64,000 nucleotides of DNA from Serratia surfactantfaciens (GCF_001642805.2 NZ_CP016948.1:2480001-2544000); one strand, 5' to 3'; numbered from the stretch's first letter, positions 52,178 through 61,166 are shown. The notes: a model not told the origin generated them from the letters alone. Made by a program: numbers and translations.

Positions 52178-52401
52178 AAATAGGTCTGTACCACAGGCCG
52201 ACATCATTAACTCATGAGCGAGCAGCAATAGCAACCTTTTTCGCCGTGATGAGACGCTAATCGCGGCTAAGCGCACAGGATTTGACCCTGCTTGCCGATG
52301 GAATCGCCGTCTGGCGTATCCGTAACACCCTGCTCAAATGATAGTAATTCTCGTTCTGCTGTTCTATAGTTGCCTGGCGAAATCATCCAGGGAGACTCAC
52401 C

Positions 52402-52779
52402 ATGCCGAGATGGCTCACATTACCGACCGCCTGCCGCGCCGCGCTGCTGGCCTTTGCCACTTGCAGCGCCCCGCTTGGCGCGCTGGAGTTGAATTATCAG
52501 CCTCCAGAGCCCAGTGCTGCCCCTGCCCCTAAACCGGTGGCGCCGCCAGGGCCGGCCCCCAAGGCGGCGAAATCGCCGATTACCTGGGTGGAAGCGCGAG
52601 ATAAAAGCGGCTTTCGCGTCGATATCGAGTGCGATCATCCGGGTTGCAGCAAGCCGCGCACCAAACCTTACCCCGCGTATGAAGGCCCGGTGAAGAAAAC
52701 CGATCGCCGCCGCCAATCCGATCCTTATTCCACCAACCAGGATCCCGATTACAACATTCAGTTAGGTTATGAATGGTAA
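52402..52779 (+). CDS. Exported proline-rich small protein, unknown
   Basis: A 125-residue protein with a signal peptide (residues 1-27, cleavage near LGA-LE), a Pro/Ala linker (PEPSAAPAPKPVAPPGPAP), and a polar C-terminal region with two Cys (IECDHPGCSKPR) and many Tyr, Asp and Arg residues. AGGGAGA lies before the start. It is probably periplasmic or surface-linked. I recognise no family. Confidence 0.75.
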   Translation: MPRWLTLPTACRAALLAFATCSAPLGALELNYQPPEPSAAPAPKPVAPPGPAPKAAKSPITWVEARDKSGFRVDIECDHPGCSKPRTKPYPAYEGPVKKTDRRRQSDPYSTNQDPDYNIQLGYEW

Positions 52780-52891
52780 TAGCGCTTTCGGAGTAATGCC
52801 TATACACCCCGCTATCACGGCCGCTTAGAATAGCGTCAGTTCACCACTCCTCCTGGTGTTGAACCTAACAAGCTGTGTTGCAAATCTTTAT

Positions 52892-52919
52892 GCGCCTCCC
52901 TATAGGCGCTTTTTTTTTT
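52892..52919 (+). terminator. Strong terminator on the plus strand
   Basis: GCGCCT (52892-52897) and AGGCGC (52904-52909), 6-base loop, then ten T. It lies 113 bases after the preceding stop, so the 3' region may itself give a small RNA. Confidence 0.88.
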
Positions 52920-53027
52920 GCCTCTCGTCATCGCGCTTTGCCGATTACAGATTGGTCTCATTGCCCGACTAAGTGATGAATGTCACAAATACGCCTCTTT
53001 GCCATTCTTATTTCGGAGGTGATGTTC

Positions 53028-53144
53028 ATGGCCACAGGATCCCTTGCTCTCTTGGCCGTCTTGGCCGGCATTGCGGGCTATGCGCTCTACAAGCATTTCA
53101 AATCTCAGAAGAAAAGCGCATTGGTTCGCCCGTACGATCGGTAA
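53028..53144 (+). CDS. Small single-span membrane protein (38 residues)
   Basis: ATG at 53028 has GGAGG at ideal spacing. The product begins MATGSLALLAVLAGIAGYAL, one hydrophobic helix, followed by a basic tail (KHFKSQKKSALVRPYDR). The tail should sit in the cytoplasm. I know no named family, but the strong ribosome site and protein-like layout support a real gene. Confidence 0.7.
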   Translation: MATGSLALLAVLAGIAGYALYKHFKSQKKSALVRPYDR

Positions 53145-53290
53145 CCGGCAACGCATTTTCACCGCAAAGGCGCGGCTCACCGCACGCCGCGCCTTCGCTG
53201 ATTGTCATCCTTTCATCACAAAAATGTCACAATATGGCCATATCATGATTGGCGATTATCCGCTCTGGCTTAACACCAAGGATTTCGCCC

Positions 53291-53500
53291 ATGACCCTAA
53301 TTAAAGCTGCAAACCACCAGGAAGCAGAAAAGCTCATCCGCGCCGGCACGGCCAAGAAAATCGAACTGGCCTACGATATCGACAGCGACGATTTCTTCCA
53401 GCTTGCCAGCCTGTGGTGCGATAAAGGCGCCAAGATCTCCAAAGGAAAAGAACACTTTATCGTCTCGTTAAAAGGATTCCGCATCCCGCCTAACGATTGA
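53291..53500 (+). CDS. Small cytosolic protein, unknown
   Basis: A 69-residue charged protein (IKAANHQEAEKLIRAGTAKKIELAYD, then DDFFQLASLWCDKGAKISKGKEHF). AAGGA precedes the ATG at 53291 by 8 bases. No signal peptide or membrane span. It lies alone between the 38-residue gene and a quinone oxidoreductase gene. Family not recognised. Confidence 0.7.
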   Translation: MTLIKAANHQEAEKLIRAGTAKKIELAYDIDSDDFFQLASLWCDKGAKISKGKEHFIVSLKGFRIPPND

Positions 53501-53653
53501 TCGCCTGCCGCCCATCGCGGCGGCTTCGCCCCTTCCTCGCAAAACCGCTCTATTCGACCACGCGCACCTCATTCGATTTCGCTAAGCTAACGGCAGACTT
53601 TATTGCGGGCGTTCCGCCTGATAGCCGCGTCCACCACGATGAGGAGAGTGACC

Positions 53654-54661
53654 ATGTCAACAAATGCAGCGCTGCCCGGCAAGATGAAAGCGATTGAGAT
53701 CAGCCAGCCAGGCGCCCCCGAGGTTCTGGTCGTCACCGAGCGCCCGGTACCCGTCCCGCAAGCGGGCGAACTGCTGGTGAAAATTGCCGCCGCCGGCGTT
53801 AACCGCCCCGACGTGTTGCAGCGCCAGGGAAACTATGCGCCACCGCCGGGCGCTTCGGATATCCCCGGTCTGGAAATCGCCGGCGAAGTGGTGGCCCTCG
53901 GCGAAGGCGTAACCCATTTCGCTCTTGGCGATCGGGTTTGCGCCCTCATCGCCGGCGGCGGCTATGCGGAATACTGCACCGTACATGAAAGCAATGCGCT
54001 GCCGGTGCCGGCGGGTCTGAGCCTGACCGAGGCCGCCGCACTGCCGGAAACCTTCTTTACCGTCTGGGTCAACGTGTTCCAACGCGGCCACCTCAAAGCC
54101 GGCGAAACCGTGTTGATCCACGGCGGCACTTCCGGTATCGGCACGGTCGCCACCATGCTGGCGAAAGCCTTCTGTGCACAGGTGATCACCACCGTCGGCT
54201 CCGAAGATAAACGCCAGGCCAGTCTGGCGCTGGGCGCCGACGTGGCGATTAATTACCGCAACGAAGACTTTGTCACGCGCACCAAAGAGGTCACCGGCGG
54301 CAAAGGCGCCGACGTAATCGTCGATCTGATCGCCGGCGACTATGTCGCCAAGAACTATCAGGCAGCGGCGATGGAAGGCCGCATCGTGCAAATCGGCACG
54401 CAACATGGCGTGGTGAAAGAGTTAAACCTGATGCCGCTGCTGTTGAAACGCCTGACCCATACCGGTTCAACGCTGCGCTCACGCAGCGTCGCGGACAAGG
54501 CGCAGATTGCCGCCGAGCTGCAAGAGAAGGTTTGGCCGCTGCTGGAACGCGGCGTGCTGAAACCGCAGATCTTTAAAACCTTCCCGCTTGAGCAGGCCGC
54601 CGCAGCGCATACGCTGATGGAGTCCAGCGAGCATATCGGCAAAATCATGCTGACGTTCTAA
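53654..54661 (+). CDS. NAD(P)H:quinone oxidoreductase, zinc-free MDR (PIG3/Qor type)
   Basis: A 335-residue medium-chain reductase without the zinc ligands of true alcohol dehydrogenases. Signatures are AGVNRPDVLQRQGNYAPPPGASDIPGLEIAGEV, the cofactor motif HGGTSGIGTVATMLAKAF, GADVAINYRNEDF and GSTLRSRSVADK. PIG3-type proteins reduce quinones with NADPH. The start at 53654 has GAGGAG upstream. A terminator follows directly. Confidence 0.9.
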   Translation: MSTNAALPGKMKAIEISQPGAPEVLVVTERPVPVPQAGELLVKIAAAGVNRPDVLQRQGNYAPPPGASDIPGLEIAGEVVALGEGVTHFALGDRVCALIAGGGYAEYCTVHESNALPVPAGLSLTEAAALPETFFTVWVNVFQRGHLKAGETVLIHGGTSGIGTVATMLAKAFCAQVITTVGSEDKRQASLALGADVAINYRNEDFVTRTKEVTGGKGADVIVDLIAGDYVAKNYQAAAMEGRIVQIGTQHGVVKELNLMPLLLKRLTHTGSTLRSRSVADKAQIAAELQEKVWPLLERGVLKPQIFKTFPLEQAAAAHTLMESSEHIGKIMLTF

Positions 54662-54666
54662 GACCG

Positions 54667-54691
54667 TTCCCCGCCGCCTCACGGCGGGGAA
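54667..54691. terminator. Bidirectional terminator
   Basis: TTCCCCGCCG (54667-54676) and CGGCGGGGAA (54682-54691), perfect 10-bp stem, between convergent genes. Confidence 0.78.
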
Positions 54692-54704
54692 GCCAATACG
54701 CCAC

Positions 54705-55757
54705 TCAGGGAATGATGCCGCGACGGCGGAACTCATCAAACAGCGTGATAAACATGGTTTCGGTTTCAATAAACTGATGGAAACCCAAACGCCGCGCCTT
54801 GCTGCCGTCCGCGAACATGTCATAGTCCCAGGAAAAGACGAAATCGGCGAAACGCCAGCCAGCCACCGCGCGATAATCAGCCTCGGTCAAAGAGTGCCGC
54901 TGCGCCAGCTCCCGCCACAGCGGCGCTTTGTCGGCCATCATGCTCTCCAGCGTCATCGACAACGGTGGCGCACATTCCAGCCCGAAGTACGCGGCGATTT
55001 TCGGCCACATTTCGCTCCAGCGAAACAGATCGCCGTTGTTGATGTTAAACGCCTGATTGGCCGCCGCAGGTTCGGTCGCCGCCCACAGAGTGGCGCGCGC
55101 CAACAGCCCGGCGTCGGTCATTTCCAACAGGCTGTGGTAAGCGCCCGGCTTACCGGGAAAGCGCAGCGGCAGCCCGAGCGCTTTACTGATGGAGGCGTAA
55201 ACCGCGATGCTTAACGCCAGATTCATCGGGTTGCCGAGCGAGAAGCCCCCCACCACGCTCGGGCGAATGGCGCTCCAGCGCCAGCGCTTGCCTGCCTGAC
55301 GCTGCGCCAAATACTGCTGCTGCGCCATGTTAAACTCCGGCGGCATATGCCCCGCGTCGCTTTCGCGCGCCGGCGTTTTAAACGGCCCCAAATGCGCGCC
55401 ATAGACCTTATAGCCCTGCATCAGGCTGATATGCTCCAACGCCGGCGCGATCGGCTCCAGTCCTTCGACAACGTGTTGCAACATCTGCAGGTTCGGCGCC
55501 ACCAGTCCCGCCCAGTCCGGCGCATCCTGATAGGCGGCATAGAAAACGTGACTAATCGCGCTCAGCGGTCGCAGCGCGTCACGCGTCGCCGCCGCATCCA
55601 GCAGGTCAACCTGCAGATGGCTCACCCCTGGCGCCGGTTGCCCACCCCGCCGCGAAACGCCCACCACTGGCCAACCCAGGCCGGTCAGCTCCTCAATCAA
55701 TCGGCGCCCAATCACGCCATTGGCGCCGATCACCAGCGCCTGTCGCATTGCGTTCAT
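54705..55757 (-). CDS. PRISE-like SDR (progesterone 5-beta-reductase/iridoid-synthase type)
   Basis: A 350-residue extended SDR. Motifs typical of the PRISE group are LVIGANGVIGRRLIEEL, GWPVVGVSRRG, ISLMQGYKVYGAHLGPFKTPARE (with the catalytic Lys), RPSVVGGFSLGNPMNL and NQAFNINNGDLFRWSEMW. The catalytic Tyr is likely in FNMAQQQYLAQ. PRISE enzymes reduce activated carbon-carbon double bonds in enones with NADPH. AGGAG precedes 55757. It diverges from a LysR gene 110 bases away, which probably controls it. The bacterial substrate is unknown. Confidence 0.82.
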   Translation of the reverse strand: MNAMRQALVIGANGVIGRRLIEELTGLGWPVVGVSRRGGQPAPGVSHLQVDLLDAAATRDALRPLSAISHVFYAAYQDAPDWAGLVAPNLQMLQHVVEGLEPIAPALEHISLMQGYKVYGAHLGPFKTPARESDAGHMPPEFNMAQQQYLAQRQAGKRWRWSAIRPSVVGGFSLGNPMNLALSIAVYASISKALGLPLRFPGKPGAYHSLLEMTDAGLLARATLWAATEPAAANQAFNINNGDLFRWSEMWPKIAAYFGLECAPPLSMTLESMMADKAPLWRELAQRHSLTEADYRAVAGWRFADFVFSWDYDMFADGSKARRLGFHQFIETETMFITLFDEFRRRGIIP

Positions 55758-55867
55758 CTTGCCACTCCTCGGGTTATCGATGCCCAGAGTGTTATTGATT
55801 AGCAATACTTGTGGTAGAAGAGACTTTCTACTAACACTAATAAGAAAAATCTATAGGCAAGCACATC

Positions 55868-56800
55868 ATGGATAAGCTGAACGCGATGAAAACCTTTCTG
55901 CGGGTAGCGGAGCTGGGCAGCCTGTCGGCCGCCGCTCGCGATCTGCGTTTGACGCAGCCGGCGGTCAGTCAGCAAATCGCCGGCCTGGAGCAACAGCTGG
56001 GAGCGCAGCTGTTGTTTCGCAGCACTCGGGCGGTCACCCTGACCGAGGCCGGCAATGATTACTATCAGCGTATCAAACCGATTATGGCGGCGGTCGACGA
56101 AGCGGAAGAGGCGCTGCACGGGCAGCACCACCGGCTGCAGGGCAATCTGCGCCTTCACGCACCGACCGGTTTCGGGCAACGACACGTCACGCCGCTGGCC
56201 ATCGCGTTCCAGCAGCGTCACCCGGAACTCACCATCGAGCTGCTGCTGGACGATCGCCGCGCCGACGTGATCGGCGAAGGCATCGACGTAGCGCTGCGCT
56301 TCGGCGAATTGCACGCGCCCGGCATGGTGGCGAAACGGCTGGGTGAGTTGCAACGCCTGCTGGTGGCGTCGCCGGCCTATCTGGCCAAGCACGGTACCCC
56401 CCGTTCGCCGGCGGAGCTGGTGAAACATGCGCACATTCGTTACAGCGGATTAAACGACGGTGATACGCTCACCCTGCTCGGCCCACACGGCGCCGAGATA
56501 GTCGCTCTGCGGCCCACGTTCCGCGCCAACAATACGTTATCGCTGCTGGCGGCCATCGAGGCAGGCGCCGGAATCGGCGGCGCTCAGCGGCCGTTGATCG
56601 GCGAGCAGCTGGCGACAGGGGCGTTGGTTCCCGTGTTGCCGGAATACCGCTACCCGCCCATGGCGCTGCACGCGGTCTACCCCGCTTTACGTTTTATTCC
56701 GGAAAAAGTGCGCGCCTGGGTGGCGCATCTGCAACAGGCGTTGACGACGATCGAGGGAATCAGCAGAGTGAATGCCCCCGGCCAGACGCCGGGAGCATAA
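55868..56800 (+). CDS. LysR-family regulator
   Basis: A 310-residue LysR protein of the CrgA/DmlR-like group: MDKLNAMKTFLRVAELGSLSAAARDLRLTQPAVSQQIAGLEQQLGAQLLFR, then the effector domain. It sits head-to-head with the PRISE-like reductase gene, the usual layout for a LysR regulator and its target. The inducer is unknown. Confidence 0.92.
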   Translation: MDKLNAMKTFLRVAELGSLSAAARDLRLTQPAVSQQIAGLEQQLGAQLLFRSTRAVTLTEAGNDYYQRIKPIMAAVDEAEEALHGQHHRLQGNLRLHAPTGFGQRHVTPLAIAFQQRHPELTIELLLDDRRADVIGEGIDVALRFGELHAPGMVAKRLGELQRLLVASPAYLAKHGTPRSPAELVKHAHIRYSGLNDGDTLTLLGPHGAEIVALRPTFRANNTLSLLAAIEAGAGIGGAQRPLIGEQLATGALVPVLPEYRYPPMALHAVYPALRFIPEKVRAWVAHLQQALTTIEGISRVNAPGQTPGA

Positions 56801-56803
56801 TCA

Positions 56804-57193
56804 TTATTTGAACAATTTGCCGACCATGTCGCCCAATTCATTGCTGTCTTGCTGTACTTCGCCATTTGGTGAAGCGGCATCGGCTACCGTCGGCAAGAAC
56901 TGCGCAATGGTGCTGGACGCCTGGGCCGGATCGACGCCCAGCTTTTCAGCCAGTTGATTGATCGCATCGCTGCCCAACGCCTGCTGCACGTGATCGCCGG
57001 TAATCGGCTGATTTTCGCCATTGCCGAGCCAGGAACCGACGATATCGCCGAACTGCCCCTGACGGAACTTGTCCAAAATGGCCTGCAGGCCGCCTTGTTG
57101 CTCGACCCACTGCATAATGGCGATGTAATCGATGCCTTTGCCGTTGGCACCGCCGCCTAAAATGTTACCCAATACGCTATCGAACAGACCCAT
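56804..57193 (-). CDS. YidB-family protein
   Basis: A 129-residue protein of the YidB/DUF937 type: MGLFDSVLGNILGG, WVEQQGGLQAILDKFRQGQFGDIVGSWLGNGENQPITGDHVQQALG, then a low-complexity end. Soluble and helical; function unknown. It is followed on the same strand by two small membrane-protein genes upstream, GlsB-like and DUF883-like. Confidence 0.88.
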   Translation of the reverse strand: MGLFDSVLGNILGGGANGKGIDYIAIMQWVEQQGGLQAILDKFRQGQFGDIVGSWLGNGENQPITGDHVQQALGSDAINQLAEKLGVDPAQASSTIAQFLPTVADAASPNGEVQQDSNELGDMVGKLFK

Positions 57194-57286
57194 GATATTC
57201 CCCTTTCAGCGATTCGGCCGCGCCGCGCCGCCGGATTGATTTCACGAAAAAGGGCCGCCGCGGCGACCCTGTTGAGCAACGGCTGC

Positions 57287-57535
57287 TTAGCCTTTGATCT
57301 TCCTGTAGACAAAAAGCACCACCAGTGCACCGATGACTGCCACCACAAAGCTGCCCAGGTTAAAACCGTCAACGCGACCCATACCGAAGAAGGTGCTGAT
57401 ATAGCCGCCGACCACGGCGCCCACGACCCCCAGTACCACGGTCATAATAAACCCGCCGCCGTCTTTGCCCGGCATAATCCATTTGGCCAGGATACCGGCG
57501 ATTAAACCAAAAATGATCCAGGAAATGATGCCCAT
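57287..57535 (-). CDS. GlsB/YeaQ/YmgE-family membrane protein
   Basis: An 82-residue protein with three hydrophobic segments: MGIISWIIFGLIAGILAKWIMPG, IMTVVLGVVGAVVGGYI and FVVAVIGALVVLFVYRKIKG. The family was named transglycosylase-associated, but its role is unclear and often stress-linked. AGAGGGAGAG-type purine-rich DNA lies before 57535. Confidence 0.9.
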   Translation of the reverse strand: MGIISWIIFGLIAGILAKWIMPGKDGGGFIMTVVLGVVGAVVGGYISTFFGMGRVDGFNLGSFVVAVIGALVVLFVYRKIKG

Positions 57536-57549
57536 CTTTACTCTCCCTC

Positions 57550-57747
57550 TTACCTTTTGCCTAACAGAAATCCTATGACCAGGCCCACGACGGCGCCGGC
57601 GCCTATCCCCGCCCAAGGGTTATCCTTGATGCAGGCACATGATTGCTCGAGCGCTGCTTGTACGCCGCTGCGCACTTCGCAGGCGGTGGTTTTCACGTAG
57701 TCGCTCGGTTGCTCAACACCGTTTAGATCGTCATTTTCATATGACAT
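57550..57747 (-). CDS. DUF883/ElaB-YqjD-like membrane-anchored protein
   Basis: A 65-residue protein with a hydrophilic N-terminus and a C-terminal anchor NPWAGIGAGAVVGLVIGFLLGKR, the hallmark of ElaB/YqjD. Those proteins hold ribosomes at the inner membrane in stationary phase. It is shorter than YqjD (about 100 residues), so ribosome binding is uncertain. It lies 14 bases before the GlsB-like gene on the same strand. Confidence 0.85.
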   Translation of the reverse strand: MSYENDDLNGVEQPSDYVKTTACEVRSGVQAALEQSCACIKDNPWAGIGAGAVVGLVIGFLLGKR

Positions 57748-58025
57748 GTCAAATCCTTACAGACCCACCCTCTGAGAATTGCGTCACCTGTTTCACGCCA
57801 GACGCCGTCCGCTCCGCGATGTTGCTCTGGGCGACTTGCCCGCAGCAGCTCAATGCAGGGTGTGCGGCGACAAACGCGCAACTTCACACTATGACTATAG
57901 TAAAAAATCAGCGGTTTACCCATTTCCGTCCGTCTGAATTTCACCGTATAAAAAACGCTCGCATTTCATCTCGTCGTCATATTGGCAGACTAAACTTTGA
58001 ACAAATCCTTTGGGAGGAAACGCCG

Positions 58026-58115
58026 ATGTTCAATGGCCCGTTTGTTCTGATTCTCGCGCTACTGTACGCACTGGCCGCCATCTGGGACGGTTCCGCCGCG
58101 TTACTGTTTCTTTAA
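58026..58115 (+). CDS. Small hydrophobic membrane protein (29 residues)
   Basis: GGGAGGA stands 7 to 9 bases before the ATG. The product is one hydrophobic helix ending in LLFL (opens MFNGPFVLILALLYALAAIW) with almost no soluble part. It may be a small regulator of a larger membrane complex, but no partner is adjacent. Confidence 0.6.
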   Translation: MFNGPFVLILALLYALAAIWDGSAALLFL

Positions 58116-58595
58116 GGTTACATAGCGGTTGTCACTTATGCGATGCGCTTAATTGTGTCCTTATTTTTCAAGGGCGCCAGCCGGTTGAAATAGCGGTGAA
58201 TCTCCTCCCTTTCCTCGGTAAAAATCTCATTTCGTTCCGCTTTCCATCTGCGCTTAAACGTAAAAAAGCATCCATGGAAGACCCTATTCCGTACAAAACG
58301 CTCTAACATTCTGCTCATTTACCGGCTTGGACACGGCCTTTCGTGCCGCGACGCCTGCCGAATGCACAGGGTGACGAGCCGATCGTGCAACCGCCGTTGG
58401 TGGACTTCCCGCGGGATGATGAAATGTGCGCGGCCGGCGAACCTCCGCTGTATTAATCGCCTTCGCCGCGCTCAAGCATTCTGCAGCAGGGGAACTACAC
58501 TAATAAGTCACCGACGGCAATTATTGCCGCCAGCAACCATTTTTCCCGCCCGTGGGCCGGTCGTTGCCTGCCGGGTCTTAACCGAGGTCAATGTC
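58116..58595. other. Intergenic stretch without a convincing gene
   Basis: 480 bases. Short frames exist (a 60-codon one on the minus strand at 58136-58318, and a proline-rich one ending near 58457), but none has a ribosome site. I see no clear terminator or repeat. Confidence 0.5.
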
Positions 58596-59015
58596 ATGCT
58601 GGTACAACCCTATTTGTTCTTCAGCGGTAACTGTGAGCAAGCGATTAACTTCTATGTGCAGCAGCTGAATGCCAAAATTGAAATGGTCATGCGTTTCAAA
58701 GATATGCCCGAAGAGGCCCGACAAGGCGGGCCACAGGACGTCAACCCGGATGCGATCATGCATGCGCGCCTGCTGATCGGCGACGGCGTGCTGATGGCTT
58801 CAGACGGCTGTCCGCAGGATGACAGCGGCGGGGCTTCCCACAAAGGCTTCTCGCTGTCGCTGAACCCCAGCGATGCGGAACAAGGACGCAAACTGTTCGA
58901 TAATCTGGCGCAGGGCGGCCAGGTGACGATGCCTTATCAAGCCACCTTCTGGGCCAAAGGCTTCGGTATGCTGACCGACAAATTCGGCGTCAACTGGATG
59001 ATCAACGTCGAATAA
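58596..59015 (+). CDS. PhnB-like VOC-superfamily protein
   Basis: A 139-residue protein with the PhnB/YjdN pattern: QPYLFFSGNCEQAINFYVQQLNA, MHARLLIGDGVLMASDGCP, GFSLSLNPSDAEQGRKLFDNLAQGGQVTMPYQATFWAKGFGMLTDKFGVNWMIN. It is of the glyoxalase/bleomycin-resistance fold; most PhnB-like members have no assigned reaction. GAGGT precedes 58596. Confidence 0.88.
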   Translation: MLVQPYLFFSGNCEQAINFYVQQLNAKIEMVMRFKDMPEEARQGGPQDVNPDAIMHARLLIGDGVLMASDGCPQDDSGGASHKGFSLSLNPSDAEQGRKLFDNLAQGGQVTMPYQATFWAKGFGMLTDKFGVNWMINVE

Positions 59016-59031
59016 CCCCTTCATGGCGCCG

Positions 59032-59226
59032 CTAGCTATAGCGGTGCCAGTCATAGGCCGCCTTGGCGAACAGAACGAACAGCAGCGCCAACAGCACCAA
59101 TCTCAACCGCCAGTAGGGCGACCGACGCCGCCGCCAGGCGAAGTACATCATCACCGCCAGCGCCCCCAGCGTGAGGGGGTAATACACCGCCAACGTCAGT
59201 AACGCGATAATGATGTAATCCGACAT
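59032..59226 (-). CDS. Small two-span membrane protein
   Basis: A 64-residue protein with two hydrophobic stretches (IIIALLTLAVYYPLTLGALAV and LVLLALLFVLFAKAAYD) around a basic RRRRSPYWRLR loop that should face the cytoplasm. GAAAGGA precedes the ATG at 59226. Function unknown; convergent with the PhnB-like gene. Confidence 0.7.
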   Translation of the reverse strand: MSDYIIIALLTLAVYYPLTLGALAVMMYFAWRRRRSPYWRLRLVLLALLFVLFAKAAYDWHRYS

Positions 59227-59386
59227 GGATCCTTTCACTCCGTAGTGTTTACGCCGCCGCTGATGCAGTTTGCGGCCCGACTTTCCCCCATCGCCACGTT
59301 AAGGGCTAGAGGTCTGGCGCATTTATGCATAAAATATAGGATTGCTCTTAACTCAAATTGAATAGTAATCAAACCACAAGGGTGAC

Positions 59387-60940
59387 ATGACTCAGCAGCA
59401 ACCCCTACAGGATGCCGTGCCGCCGCGCAGCGTTAAAAGCTCCCCATTATTATTTCAGGCCGGCGTGTTTGTCATCATCGTTGCCGCCACGCTGATCCTC
59501 TTTAACAGCTGGCAAATCTGGAGCGCGCACCAGCGCGATCTGCGCAGCGCCGAGCATGAATCCGCCAACCTCGCCCGTTCGCTGGCGCAGCATGCCGACG
59601 ACACCTTCATGCAGGTGGATGGCAATCTGCTCGATCTGACCGAGCGTATTCAGACCGACGGACTGGGTCCGTCACAGCTGATGCGGCTGCAGCGGGTGAT
59701 GCAGACACAGGTCGGCAACCTGCCGCAGCTGCATGGGCTGTTTGTTTACGATGCGCGCGGCCGCTGGCTGGCGACGGCCTCAGGCAAATTCATCAAGAAC
59801 GCCAACAACGCCGATCGCGATTACTTCAAATATCATCAGAATCGCGATGGCGCCGGCCTGTACATCGGCAAAGTGATCCGCAGCCGCACCACCGGCGATC
59901 TGATCATCCCCGTTTCGCGGCGATTCAACAACCCGGACGGCAGCTTTGGCGGCGTAGTGCTGGCCACGCTGTACATCGATTATTTCCGCCAGTTTTACGA
60001 TAGTTTCGCGCTCAACACCGACGCCTCGTTAAACCTGCTGCTGGCGGATGGCACCATCCTGTACCGCCGCCCGTACTCGGCAACGTCGATCGGTAAAAAC
60101 ATCGCCAAGGGCGTGCTGTTCAGCGAGATTTTGCCGCATTCGGAGTTCGGCAACGCCACCATTACCTCGCTGTTCGACAAAGTGGAGCGCATCTACGGCT
60201 ACTCGCGAGTGAACCGCTTTCCCCTGGTGATCGCTGCGGGATTGTCGAAACGCGACGCGCTGGCGGATTGGCGCACCGACGCCGGCCTGTTCGCCGCCGG
60301 CGGCCTCTCTTTATTGATGATCCTGCTGGCGATGGGCATGGTGCTGCTGCGGCAAATCAAGCACAGCATGCAAACCGAAGCCGAACTGATGCGCACCCGC
60401 GATCAATTGACCAGCATCAACCAGATGCTCGAAGAGCTGGCGCTGCTGGACGGCCTGACCGGCCTGGCCAATCGCCGCCAGTTTGATATCGCGCTGAAGA
60501 ACGAGCTGGCGCGCGCTTCACGCAACTACCGCAGCGTGGCGCTACTGATGCTGGATATCGACTACTTCAAACAGTACAACGACAGCTATGGCCACGTCGC
60601 CGGCGACCAGTGCCTGCAGCAGATCGGCCAAACGCTGAAGGGGTTGGCATGCCGCAGCAACGACGTGCTGGCGCGCTACGGCGGTGAAGAGATGGGGATT
60701 ATTCTGCCGGATACCGATGTGCAAGGCGCGCTGATTTTCGCCGAACGCGTTATCAATGCGGTGCGCGATCTGAAGATCCCGCATCAGGGCAATCCGCACG
60801 GCATCGTTACCATCAGCATCGGTATCTGCGCCAAAGTGCCGCATATGTACAACGATACGCCGATCGGCTTTATCAATGAGGCCGACAGCGCGCTGTATCA
60901 GGCCAAGAAAAAAGGCAAAAACTGCATTTACGGCGCTTGA
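59387..60940 (+). CDS. Cache-GGDEF diguanylate cyclase
   Basis: A 517-residue membrane protein. A first span (about 24-46) and a second (about 300-320) enclose a periplasmic double-Cache sensor (about 50-290, with RDYFKYHQNRDGAGLYIGK and GSFGGVVLATLYIDYFRQFY). A short linker leads to a GGDEF domain (from LLDGLTGLANRRQFD). The active site reads GGEEM, a Met in place of the usual Phe. The inhibitory RxxD site is present as RSND five residues before it. It should make cyclic di-GMP in response to an external ligand, promoting attachment. It stands alone. Confidence 0.9.
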   Translation: MTQQQPLQDAVPPRSVKSSPLLFQAGVFVIIVAATLILFNSWQIWSAHQRDLRSAEHESANLARSLAQHADDTFMQVDGNLLDLTERIQTDGLGPSQLMRLQRVMQTQVGNLPQLHGLFVYDARGRWLATASGKFIKNANNADRDYFKYHQNRDGAGLYIGKVIRSRTTGDLIIPVSRRFNNPDGSFGGVVLATLYIDYFRQFYDSFALNTDASLNLLLADGTILYRRPYSATSIGKNIAKGVLFSEILPHSEFGNATITSLFDKVERIYGYSRVNRFPLVIAAGLSKRDALADWRTDAGLFAAGGLSLLMILLAMGMVLLRQIKHSMQTEAELMRTRDQLTSINQMLEELALLDGLTGLANRRQFDIALKNELARASRNYRSVALLMLDIDYFKQYNDSYGHVAGDQCLQQIGQTLKGLACRSNDVLARYGGEEMGIILPDTDVQGALIFAERVINAVRDLKIPHQGNPHGIVTISIGICAKVPHMYNDTPIGFINEADSALYQAKKKGKNCIYGA

Positions 60941-60942
60941 CC

Positions 60943-60980
60943 AATAATTAGGCCGTCGCAACCAGGCGGCCCAAATTATT
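60943..60980 (+). terminator. Composite hairpin after the GGDEF gene
   Basis: AATAATT (60943-60949) with AATTATT (60974-60980), and inside it GGCCG (60951-60955) with CGGCC (60967-60971). It begins three bases after the stop codon. Confidence 0.6.
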
Positions 60981-61166
60981 TATCCGGAAAAATGAAATAA
61001 TTCCCCCCCAAAACTTTTTCTCTCCGGCGTTATCTTCCCTCCTGAATAGAATAGCGGCGAAAAATAAGCAGGGTATTTATTTCCATTAAAATTCAACAAG
61101 ATAAAAAACACGCCATTTAACGAACAATTCGTGCCTTTTTTGATTATTCGTGCCTACAGCGGGGCT

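Noticed and set aside
58136..58318. 60-codon minus-strand frame rich in basic residues
   Set aside because: Weak start context and no recognisable features; kept only as part of the intergenic note.
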